Shown here piece after piece: positions 9,545 to 17,096 of a stretch of DNA of 20,470 bases. Position 1 is the stretch's first letter. Each line of letters opens with the position of its first letter. Source of the stretch: Branchiostoma floridae (Eukaryota; Chordata; Leptocardii; Amphioxiformes; Branchiostomatidae); NCBI RefSeq assembly GCF_000003815.2, contig NC_049995.1, positions 18,972,785 to 18,993,254 of the forward strand, read 5' to 3'. The translations under genes and the position numbers were made by a program. Under the pieces are notes generated by a model. That model saw only the letters and a program-made list of their open reading frames with translations, was not told the origin of the DNA and ran no database searches.

Positions 9545-9840
9545 ATAAGTTTGTCACGTGTATGACACATGTCTGTCACGTGTACTACAAACGCATGTCA
9601 CGTGACGACATAAGCCTGTCACGTGACGGCATACGTCTGTCACGTGTACGGCATACGTCTGTCACATGATGGCATGCGTCTGTCACGTGACGACATACGT
9701 CTGTCACGTGACGGCATACGTCTGTCACGTGACGGCAATGCGTCTGTCACATGATGGCATACGTCTGTCACATGATGGCATACGTCTGTCACGTGACGGC
9801 ATGCGTCTGTCACGTGTACTGCCACGTGTACATGATGCAT
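9545..9840. repeat. 21-bp array rich in CACGTG E-boxes
   Basis: The unit is GTCTGTCACGTGACGGCATAC with variants, about 14 copies. I count eleven CACGTG cores, six of them in the full palindrome GTCACGTGAC. Three copies read CACATGATGG instead of CACGTGACGG, which is loss of both CpGs in the unit. Because 21 is seven codons, short frames appear on both strands without meaning. Confidence 0.92.
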
Positions 9841-10142
9841 TTGTTACGTCTATATCATACTTGACGTTATCAATATTTGAATAAATAGATATCTCTCTAA
9901 AACCCTAATCATAATCCTAGGGAGGGTCTTGGTTTATTGCATAGATATAAGAAAATCAACTCGTTACGTTTGCAGCCATTTAAAGCCAAGTGCGCCCATC
10001 TCTGTTATCCCAGTGGAGCTTCCTTTGTAACAGTTTGGACCCGAGAGTTTTAGATTATTACGATTACAGTGAAATCTATCTGATCATTTTCTCCACTAAA
10101 TAACGTAGCAGCAAGCATCTTATGCCAGAAGGTTGATAAAAT
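9841..10142. other. No supported feature
   Basis: Spacer between two tandem arrays. AT-rich, with no splice pair or repeat seen. Confidence 0.5.
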
Positions 10143-11733
10143 AAGTGTTCCACATACAGCAGTCCCTTATGCTATGCTGAAGTGTTCCACATACAGCAGT
10201 CCCTTATGCTATGCTGAAGTGTTCCACATACAGGAGTTCCTTATGCCATGCTGAAGTGTTCCACATACAGGAGTCCCTTATGCCATGCTGAAGTGTTCCA
10301 CATACAGGAGTCCCTTATGCCATGCTGAAGTGTTCCACATACAGCAGTCCCTTATGCTATGCTGAAGTGTTCCACATACAGCAGTCCCTTATGCTATGCT
10401 GAAGTGTTCCACATACAGCAGTCCCTTATGCTATGCTGAAGTGTTCCACATACAGCAGTCCCTTATGCTATGCTGAAGTGTTCCACATACAGCAGTCCCT
10501 TATGCTATGCTGAAGTGTTCCACATACAGCAGTCCCTTATGCCATGCTGAAGTGTTCCACATACAGGAGTCCCTTATGCCATGCTGAAGTGTTCCACATA
10601 CAGCAGTCCCTTATGCCATGCTGAAGTGTTCCACATACAGGAGTCCCTTATGCTATGCTGAAGTGTTCCACATACAGCAGTCCCTTATGCTATGCTGAAG
10701 TGTTCCACATACAGCAGTCCCTTATGCTATGCTGAAGTGTTCCACATACAGGAGTCCCTTATGCCATGCTGAAGTGTTCCACATACAGGAGTCCCTTATG
10801 CCATGCTGAAGTGTTCCACATACAGCAGTCCCTTATGCTATGCTGAAGTGTTCCACATACAGCAGTCCCTTATGCTATGCTGAAGTGTTCCACATACAGG
10901 AGTCCCTTATGCTATGCTGAAGTGTTCCACATACAGCAGTCCCTTATGCTATGCTGAAGTGTTCCACATACAGGAGTCCCTTATGCCATGCTGAAGTGTT
11001 CCACATACAGGAGTCCCTTATGCCATGCTGAAGTGTTCCACATACAGCAGTCCCTTATGCTATGCTGAAGTGTTCCACATACAGCAGTCCCTTATGCTAT
11101 GCTGAAGTGTTCCACATACAGGAGTCCCTTATGCTATGCTGAAGTGTTCCACATACAGGAGTCCCTTATGCTATGCTGAAGTGTTCCACATACAGGAGTC
11201 CCTTATGCCATGCTGAAGTGTTCCACATACAGCAGTCCCTTATGCTATGCTGAAGTGTTCCACATACAGCAGTCCCTTATGCTATGCTGAAGTGTTCCAC
11301 ATACAGCAGTCCCTTATGCCATGCTGAAGTGTTCCACATACAGGAGTCCCTTATGCCATGCTGAAGTGTTCCACATACAGCAGTCCCTTATGCCATGCTG
11401 AAGTGTTCCACATACAGCAGTCCCTTAAGCCATGCTGAAGTGTTCCACATACAGGAGTCCCTTAAGCCATGCTGAAGTGTTCCACATACAGCAGTCCCTT
11501 ATGCCATGCTGAAGTGTTCCACATACAGGAGTCCCTTATGCTATGCTGAAGTGTTCCACATACAGGAGTTCCTTATGCCATGCTGAAGTGTTCCACATAC
11601 AGGAGTTCCTTTTGCCATGCTGAAGTGTTCCACATACAGGAGTTCCTTATGCCATGCTGAAGTGTTCCACATACAGGAGTTCCTTATGCCATGCTGAAGT
11701 GTTCCACATACAGGAGTTCCTTTTGCCATGCTG
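10143..11733. repeat. 37-bp satellite, exactly 43 copies
   Basis: The unit begins AAGTGTTCCACATACAGCAG and ends TCCCTTATGCTATGCTG. The 1591-bp block equals 43 x 37 with no indel. Variation is limited to a few sites: CAGCAG/CAGGAG, GCTATG/GCCATG, and late changes TTAAGCC, AGTTCC and TTTTGCC. The last five copies form a distinct subgroup with GGAGTTCC. The short minus frame at 11541-11744 is an artefact of that subgroup. Confidence 0.97.
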
Positions 11734-11796
11734 AAGTGATACATGTTGTCTCTACATATCTAACCTAATATTAACTACGTCAGCTTACCAGCTAGT

Positions 11797-13043
11797 GTCG
11801 GTAGGACTCAGCACAGCAAGGGTTAACACGTTAACCCTCCCCCTGCCACGCCCGCTATCACCATAAAGCATCGGGCACACCAACGGGTTAACCCAGCTTT
11901 TGTCGGTAGGGCTCAGCGGAGCGAAGGTTAACACGTTAACCCTCCCCTACCAAGTCCGCTATCACCAATAAAGCATCGGGCACACGAACGGGTTAACCCA
12001 GCTGGTGTCGGTAGGACTCAGCAAAACAAGGGTTAACACGTTAACCCTCCCCTACCACGCCCGCTATCACCATAAAGCATCGGGCACACCAACGGGTTAA
12101 CCCAGCTTTTGTCGGTAGGGCTCAGCGGAGCGAAGGTTAACACGTTAACCCTCCCCTGCCACGCCTGCTATCACCATAAAGCATCGGGCTCACCAACGGG
12201 TTAACCGAGCTAGTGTCGGTAGGGCTCAGCACAGCAAGGGTTAACACGTTAACCCTAATCCTGCTACGTCCGCTATCACCAATAAAGCATCGGGCACACG
12301 AACGGGTTAAACCAGCTAGTGTCGGTAGGACTCAGCGGAGCGAAGGTTAACACGTTAACCCTAACCCTGCCACGCCCACTATCACCAATAAAGCATCGGG
12401 CACACGAACGGGTTAAACCAGCTAGTGTCGGTAGGACTCAGCACCGCAAGGGTTAACACGTTAACCCTCCACTGCCACGCCTGCTATCACCAAAAAGCAT
12501 CGGGCACACGAACGGGTTAACCCAGCTATTGTCGGTAGGACTCAGCACAGCAAGGGTTAACACGTTAACCCTCCCCTGCCACGCCTGCTATCACCAGTAA
12601 AGCATCGGGCACACGAACGGGTTAACCGAGCTAGTGTCGGTAGGACCCAGCACAGCAAGGGTTAACACGTTAACCCTAATCCTGCTACGTCTGCTATCAC
12701 CAATATAGCATCGGGCACACGAACGGGTTAACCCAGATTTTGTCGGTAGGACTCAGCACAGCAAGGGTTAACACGTTAACCCTCCCCTGCCAAGCCCGCT
12801 ATCACCATAAAGCATCGGGCACACGAACGGGTTAACCCAGCTAGTGTCGGTAGGACTCAGCACAGCAAGGGTTAACACATTAACCCTAACACTGCCACGT
12901 CCGCTATCACCATAAAGCATCGGGCACACGAACAGGTTAACCCAGCTAGTGTCGGTAGAGCTCAGCGGAGCGAAGGTTAACACGTTAACCCTAACCATGC
13001 CAAGCCCGCTATCACCATAAAGCATCGGGCACACGAACGGGTT
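11797..13043. repeat. About 105-bp satellite, 12 copies, with GTTAAC palindromes
   Basis: Copies start with GTCGGTAGG at 11797, 11902, 12007, 12111, 12214, 12321, 12427, 12531, 12636, 12742, 12846 and 12951. Nearly all hold the palindrome GGTTAACACGTTAACC and the short palindrome GGGTTAACCC. Two subtypes exist: CAGCACAGCAAGGG and CAGCGGAGCGAAGG. The first six copies alternate strictly between them, giving a 210-bp higher-order unit. The last copy ends in GGGTTGCAAACACC. A minus frame at 12768-13136 is a by-product because 105 is 35 codons. Confidence 0.96.
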
Positions 13044-13045
13044 GC

Positions 13046-13412
13046 AAACACCTTCCACTGGACGGCGATTGCTAAACGACCGACAGCGACCAAAACTAAA
13101 ATTCATGGAATGTTTGATTCCACAAACATCACGCAAGATCTAAAAGTATGCTTTGAAAATACAATAAAACATGCATTATATAAACGTAAAACGCATTTCG
13201 TTCTGTCATAAATCTAAAACGTGGCGGTCGCAGACACCCAGACTCTAGCGGAAAGGTGGTTAACCCGAACCTAAACCCTGATGTCGGTGGCGTCAAAATG
13301 TTCCCACAACCAGAGAAAATCTCCAGGTCAGTCATATTGCACTACAGGTGTTTTACACCAAGCTTCGATAATGATAAGAAATAATAAAAGTGTCACCATC
13401 TCGCAGAGCATT
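13046..13412. other. No supported feature
   Basis: Sequence between the 105-bp satellite and the foldback element. Minus frames of 60 to 75 codons exist here but have no matching splice sites. A plus AATAAA near 13162 has no exon to serve. Confidence 0.4.
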
Positions 13413-13827
13413 GTCACGTGATTACTCATTTTCCCACGCAGCGCCTCGCCCCGGCCCAGCCGATACACTACACCATCACGTGATACCGTACGCAGGCTCT
13501 GCTTAACGAGGTTTTCACTTTTGTGGGTTTTGTCACTAACCCAGTTGTCAATCAAGCAAGGAATAGGCTTTATACAAAAGCATCAGACAATTCGCTTGAG
13601 AGCTAGAAACCACAACCCCCCTTTTGTGGGTTTTGTCACTAACCAGAAGTCAGTCATGCAAGGAATAAGGAATTCGGCGGTTCTCTTAAGAGCTGGTTAG
13701 AAACCACAACCCCAAAAAGTGACAAACCAAAAGTTGAAACCTCAGCCCGGTTTAGCAGTGAATCCCCATGGTATATTGTATCGGCCGCGGACGAGGCTTT
13801 GCGTAGAAGAATGGGTAATCACGTGAC
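13413..13827. mobile_element. Foldback element with long arms, ends GTCACGTGATTAC
   Basis: The left end GTCACGTGATTACTCATT pairs with the right end GTAATCACGTGAC. Pairing continues through GCCTCG...GCCGATACA and on to GAGGTTTTCAC / GTTGAAACCTC, so each arm is roughly 130 bp. Inside is a direct repeat of CTTTTGTGGGTTTTGTCAC (13517 and 13621) and of GAAACCACAACCCC. About 415 bp. A target duplication is not clear. Confidence 0.65.
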
Positions 13828-13968
13828 TAAAACAATATTTACCGTCCGCCATGTTGACTGGTTAACGCAGCTTGCGCATATTTACCAGAAATCTTTGCTC
13901 TTTGTTTTCACATTTTCAGGCTATGAACTTTTCCTAACTTCAGATCATTGCCTGTCGTTTCGGTCTGC

Positions 13969-14008
13969 GCCGCCATCTTGGATCCGTCTATTCCACCAAT
14001 ATGGCGGC
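13969..14008. promoter_or_regulatory. Inverted pair of YY1-type motifs
   Basis: GCCGCCATCTTGG (13969-13981) and CCAATATGGCGGC (13996-14008) pair at 12 of 13 positions. The first contains AAGATGGCGGC on the minus strand, the known YY1 consensus. A further CCGCCATGTTG lies near 13846. Function is inferred from motif only. Confidence 0.35.
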
Positions 14009-14032
14009 ATCTATATCTCTTATTCATGACAT

Positions 14033-14044
14033 CACGTGACGTCA
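14033..14044. promoter_or_regulatory. Overlapping E-box (CACGTG) and CRE (TGACGTCA)
   Basis: CACGTG at 14033-14038 overlaps the perfect palindromic CRE TGACGTCA at 14037-14044. Together with the YY1-type pair 25 bp away it resembles a TATA-less promoter, but no transcript start is known here. Confidence 0.35.
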
Positions 14045-14188
14045 CGTCTCTAGGACAACCCTCCACAAGGCGTATGGACAACGGCAAGGTCATATTCATC
14101 ATTCGTCCTCTCTTTTCAAGGTTAAATAGAACCTAGCGTTGATGTCTAGATATTATACGGTTTATAACACATATATACATCTGAGTCC

Positions 14189-14559
14189 ATATATATTAAG
14201 ATATGCTTCTCCGACCTCCAATGTTTACATCTAGATAGTAGAAGATTCCGTTACGATATTGCAGAAAATAGTCCTTTCCCTGATTCCGGGTCTCTGTTGG
14301 TTTCTTCCAACCAGCGATTCAGGTCGTCTGCAAATCAGGAAGACGCTTCGATTAGCATCGAACATTCAAGGTTGACTCAAGGTCACTAGTGGTTTAAATG
14401 TCGTATCAAGGTCATCTGAGCACAAAGTAGCCTCTGAAGGTCGATCATCTACCATAACGCCACTAAGCGTAAACCATGTAGTAAAGGACTGCTCAAGGTC
14501 ACCGAAACCCTCCCTAACCTTGACCCTTACCCTACCCCGGTAACCCCGTGACCTTACCG
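14189..14559 (-). other. Probable 3' untranslated region of the EGF-like gene
   Basis: This is the stretch after the TGA on the minus strand. I found no AATAAA or ATTAAA on that strand between 14559 and about 13500. The nearest variant signal is AATATA near 14189. The 3' end is therefore uncertain. The region also holds several AAGGTCA-type motifs and short GTGACC repeats. Confidence 0.35.
14377..14501 (+). promoter_or_regulatory. Cluster of TCAAGGTCA half-sites
   Basis: Exact TCAAGGTCA, the extended half-site bound by ERR and SF-1 type nuclear receptors, occurs at 14377, 14406 and 14493. Looser AAGGTC variants lie near 14436, 14550 and 14085. They fall in the probable 3' UTR of the EGF-like gene and could be remnants of a small repeat. 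Confidence 0.3.
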
Positions 14560-14656
14560 TCATGGCCGTCTCCACTTCTTGCGCCTGTAGAATGTTTCTG
14601 ATTGACCCCAGCTGTCCAGCAGCCGCCTCAGGTCACTGAACACGTCCTCCTCTATC
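14560..14656 (-). CDS. EGF-like gene, terminal coding exon
   Basis: The acceptor is excellent: a run of C and T ending CCCCCCACAG just above 14656. One base completes the split codon. The exon then reads IEEDVFSDLRRLLDSWGQ and continues SETFYRRKKWRRP to a TGA at 14560-14562. The other two frames stop early. The tail is acidic at first, with an amphipathic LRRLLDSW stretch, and then strongly basic. It has no hydrophobic span long enough for a membrane anchor. I do not recognise the tail. A GTAAGG sequence follows two bases after the stop and could be a donor within the 3' UTR. Confidence 0.74.
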
Positions 14657-17014
14657 CTGTGGGGGGAGGGGGGCGGAAACACTATGCTTGACTCTTGGTC
14701 GTCATAAAAGTCTAATGGCATAGTATTGTAACAAAGCTAGCCATGCATTTCCGTTTGGTCACACGTCAGCAAAATGATCCCATCATGTATGTCTCTGGTT
14801 ACAACTGCAGCACTGGAACAAACTTGGACCCGGGCCAACGGAATTGACAATCTTCAACACACACCAAGACAAACAAACTGACGGGGGTGATAACTTTCAA
14901 TGTGACGCACTGACTGCCATTCAACCTGAAACACCTGCACAATCTGCGAGCATCGGTAGGCGGCGCGCAATTAACGGCCACCAATAACTTACTGTGAGAA
15001 ATGTGTCATTACACTGGATGGAACTTTGCGTGGAGGGCAGACGGTAGTGAAGAGAATTAATGAAAGGTTGAATGAATGGATGGATGGATGGTGGGTGGAT
15101 GGATGAATGAATGAATGAATGAATGAATGAATGAATGAATGAATGAATGAATGAATGAATGAATGAATGAATGAATGAATGAATGAATGAATGAATGAAT
15201 AAATGAATAAATGAATGAATGACTTACGGTTGCGAGTTCTGGCACCGAGAGCCGAACTGGGTCAAAGGGCACCTGGGGAAACATGACGTCACGTTATCTG
15301 ACAGCCGAGTAATTGCTACATTAGTGACGCCATGAGGACGCCATTAGTTAAAATATTGCCACAGCTTTGACTGGTCGTTATGGTATCTATCTTTATTGCC
15401 TAATCTATTTTGGTAAGATTTAAACGCATTGGGTTTCATTTTCACACCTTTATCAGATTTTCCTTTTACTGATGACAGACATGGCCTCCTTCGGTCAAAC
15501 CGGTGTATTATTCAACAATAAACATTGATTTAACTTCTGTTATCCAATTTCCTGTTCGAGAGCCCTTTATTAATTTCCATCTAGTATATTAATGTAAAAC
15601 AGGAGAAAACACCGGAAATGACGCCACTCACGAGCAGGAGGCTGTTCCCATCGCGTATCTGCAACTTCCGCCGTTCAGGCAGTACCCCTCGTAAAACGCT
15701 GGGCATTCTGGGCAGGAACACACGTCACGTCACCATGGCAACCAAACACAGCCATTTTGTGTGAGAACAATTACGTTTGCATGCATTTTCCACCAACCTC
15801 CATGGATTTTCATTTGCATGTAGAGGGACCTGGCTAAATAGGGCGCATCATCTGCCAGATGAGTTAGCCGGCAATGCGATACCAATGGTGGTACTGCGGA
15901 CGGTCAAAATCGCCCTTTTGTCAGTTTCTTCTACTTTCCTTCATTATTCGCAAAAACATTTGGTGGCAGAAAATGGCAGATGTTGTATAAAGGAGTGACT
16001 GATTTGCCAGAGGAAACAGCCAGCAGTCCTAAACTTGCCAACTGTCCACCAGCAATTCGTTCGTCAAATTTGTCATTTTTCTCATTTTCTAGCCGATAAA
16101 GAAGTCTGGTGCAGACAATCTACAACTGGTTTCTCCACCCACCTGTGAAATGGCTGGAGTCCCGCCTCTCTAAATGGTGCCGTCTGTTTCCCTCCTCTGG
16201 AAAAGACAAGATCATCTTTTGTATCAAAACGTCTTAATCTAATCAATTAACTTGTCAATCACAGCAAAAGGAGGCCAAGCAGTAGCAAGAATCTTTTATA
16301 CACCTTTCTCACGCGGCGGCCATGATAGATCTAAAACGAGTTCAATGTGGCAAACAAAAGGCTGTCCATCATAATTAGCAGTTCGACCAATGGTAGCCTG
16401 CCAATTAGGAAATCGACCAATAAGTGAATGGCTGCAAATTCGTTAAAAATTTGCATTATTATGTTTTTATTTTGCATCTCTTAATGGACTATGGGGTCAG
16501 TCTACACTACTTTAAATTGCTACATCTTTCGGTGCATAACACTTCTTGTAATATTTATTATTCTATCTTATATCATGAAAATTTGTGTGGTTTGGGGGAA
16601 AACTAAATGGGACCTGATTTTAGAAATAAGTTTTGTCTGTTTGCCTCATTGACCTCTTCTTCGATCTATCATGGCCGCCGCGTGAGAAAGGTGTATTGGG
16701 CACCTAAGTATTGAGGCAACCGTTTTTGCCAAACTTTTTTATTCGCACGTACGCTCGCATCAGTTTTTTTGGTTCCCAGAGGATGTGATCCATCTACATG
16801 TAATCAAATCAACCTTGCCTAAGTATGAAGTTTTGTATTAACAAGCCTATGGGATAATTTTACAGGCCTAATATAAACACGAACATCAAAGCAAAGAACT
16901 AATCACAACAAAAAGAAGCTTGTGAAGTTTCCAGCAAGAATCTCTTGTCAGGGTTACTAACGAACCTTCTCTGACGTGTTTCTCACTCCGTCTTCTGTAC
17001 ACCCGGTCTTCCAG
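14560..17014 (-). CDS. EGF-like growth factor gene (EGF-receptor-ligand type), 5' end missing
   Basis: Spliced gene on the minus strand with exons 16966-17014, 16143-16196, 15632-15707, 15228-15272 and 14560-14656. Intron phases in order are 1, 1, 2, 2, and every junction keeps one open frame. The product is a basic pro-region, one EGF domain, then 36 to 37 residues to a stop. The EGF domain has six cysteines spaced Cx7Cx5Cx8CxCx8C. It shares C-P-x4-G-Y-C-L-x2-G-x-C with human EGF and keeps the Gly and Arg before the last cysteine (EGF Gly39 and Arg41). An intron between cysteines 4 and 5 is also typical of EGFR-ligand genes. By family knowledge such proteins are secreted or shed and activate ErbB/EGFR kinases. 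Possible furin sites (RRR-S, LERR-D) precede the domain. No membrane segment follows it, so the modelled form would be soluble. The signal peptide and first exon are not established. Other secreted single-EGF proteins are possible alternatives. Confidence 0.8.
14993..15013 (-). CDS. Possible 21-nt cassette exon of the EGF-like gene
   Basis: A C/T-rich tract ending in TTCCATCCAG comes before 21 nt that end at donor ACA/GTAAGT. If spliced between the loop C exon and the terminal exon it starts and ends in phase 2, adds seven residues (including VMTHFS) and stays open, with CA joining G to give Gln. The acceptor is only moderate, and skipping it gives an equally valid frame. An alternative acceptor at CAAAG, 10 nt upstream, does not fit the phase. 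No transcript evidence is available here. Confidence 0.3.
15075..15220. repeat. GAAT tetranucleotide microsatellite
   Basis: GGAT units pass into a long GAAT run. It sits just inside the intron below the loop C exon. The Ser/Phe/Ile/His frame through it is an artefact. Confidence 0.97.
15228..15272 (-). CDS. EGF-like gene, exon for EGF loop C (45 nt, phase 2 to 2)
   Basis: The acceptor is ATGTTTCCCCAG and the donor is ACC/GTAAGT, a near-perfect 5' splice site. In the frame set by the previous exon it reads CPLTQFGSRCQNSQ, giving cysteines 5 and 6 with the conserved Gly-x-Arg before cysteine 6. Its last bases CC join G of the terminal exon to give Pro. Another frame is also open here but cannot connect in phase to either neighbour. 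The intron below begins straight away in a long ATTC/GAAT microsatellite. Confidence 0.8.
15632..15707 (-). CDS. EGF-like gene, exon for EGF loops A and B (76 nt, phase 1 to 2)
   Basis: The acceptor is GTGTTCCTGCCCAG and the donor is CTC/GTGAGT. The exon carries cysteines 1 to 4: CPAFYEGYCLNGGSC followed by RYAMGTASC. Its last two bases TC join G of the next exon to give Ser between cysteines 4 and 5. The spacing between cysteines 3 and 4 is 8 residues, shorter than the 10 to 13 usual in EGFR ligands. The first half is nearly the canonical EGF pattern. This is the strongest single piece of coding evidence in the window. Confidence 0.82.
15729..15742. promoter_or_regulatory. RFX X-box motif
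   Basis: GTCACCATGGCAAC fits the X-box consensus GTNRCC-N0-3-RGYAAC exactly. It lies in an intron 22 bp above the EGF exon acceptor, so it may be chance. Confidence 0.3.
15835..15930. other. Possible small element sharing a core with the 4216-4523 MITE
   Basis: TGCCAGATGAGTTAGC at about 15854 also occurs, inverted, in the centre of the MITE at 4216-4523. The ends AAATAGGGCG and CGCCCTTTT are inverted. Lies within an intron of the EGF-like gene. Confidence 0.25.
16143..16196 (-). CDS. EGF-like gene, pro-region exon b (54 nt, phase 1 to 1)
   Basis: The acceptor is TCTTGTCTTTTCCAG and the donor is CACAG/GTGGGT, both good. After two bases that complete a split codon it reads EGNRRHHLERRDSSHFT and leaves a G that completes Glu with the next exon. 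The sequence SSHFTEC just before the first EGF cysteine resembles the SHFNDC start of TGF-alpha. LERR followed by Asp could be a furin-type processing site, placing the mature N-terminus about eight residues before cysteine 1. The intron above it (16197-16965) carries a 393-bp MITE. Confidence 0.72.
16301..16693. mobile_element. MITE with about 56-bp inverted repeats, TA target, in an EGF-like gene intron
   Basis: Ends read CACCTTTCTCACGCGGCGG then CCATGATAGATC, perfectly inverted over the first 30 bp and similar over about 56 bp (down to GGCAAAC). TA flanks both ends (16299-16300 and 16694-16695). 393 bp, AT-rich interior with no transposase. The TA target suggests a Tc1/mariner-type source. 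Confidence 0.82.
16966..17014 (-). CDS. EGF-like gene, pro-region exon a (49 nt, phase 0 to 1)
   Basis: The acceptor is strong: a T/C-rich tract of about 20 nt ending TTTCCGCAG just above 17014. The exon reads LEDRVYRRRSEKHVRE and leaves one G, which joins AG of the next exon to make Glu. The donor at 16964-16965 is GTTCGT, which is weak at +3. A better-looking donor, GTGAGA, lies inside the exon at 16985-16986. It would give a 28-nt exon that also leaves one base, so both forms keep the frame and differ by seven codons. The upstream exon must end in phase 0. RRR-S is a possible proprotein cleavage site. Confidence 0.62.
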
Positions 17015-17036
17015 CTGCGGAAACAGAGAAATAAAG

Positions 17037-17096
17037 CAATGTTCAATCAATCATTTAATCAATCAATCAACCAACCAATTAATCAATAAATAAATA
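17037..17096. repeat. AATC/AAAT microsatellite
   Basis: AATCAATC units grade into CAACCAACC and AATAAATAAATA. Confidence 0.85.

Noticed and set aside
9640-9884. Short frames rich in His, Val, Arg and Asp
   Set aside because: Direct translation of the 21-bp array.
10143-13043. CRISPR array, considered because of regular repeats
   Set aside because: The repeats are contiguous with no unique spacers, and the setting is a eukaryotic genome.
12768-13136. 122-codon minus frame with a repeated peptide
   Set aside because: By-product of the 105-bp unit being a multiple of three. No start or splice context.
15057-15284. Frame with a long Ser-Phe-Ile-His repeat
   Set aside because: Translation of the GAAT microsatellite. 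It only overlaps the real loop C exon in the wrong frame.
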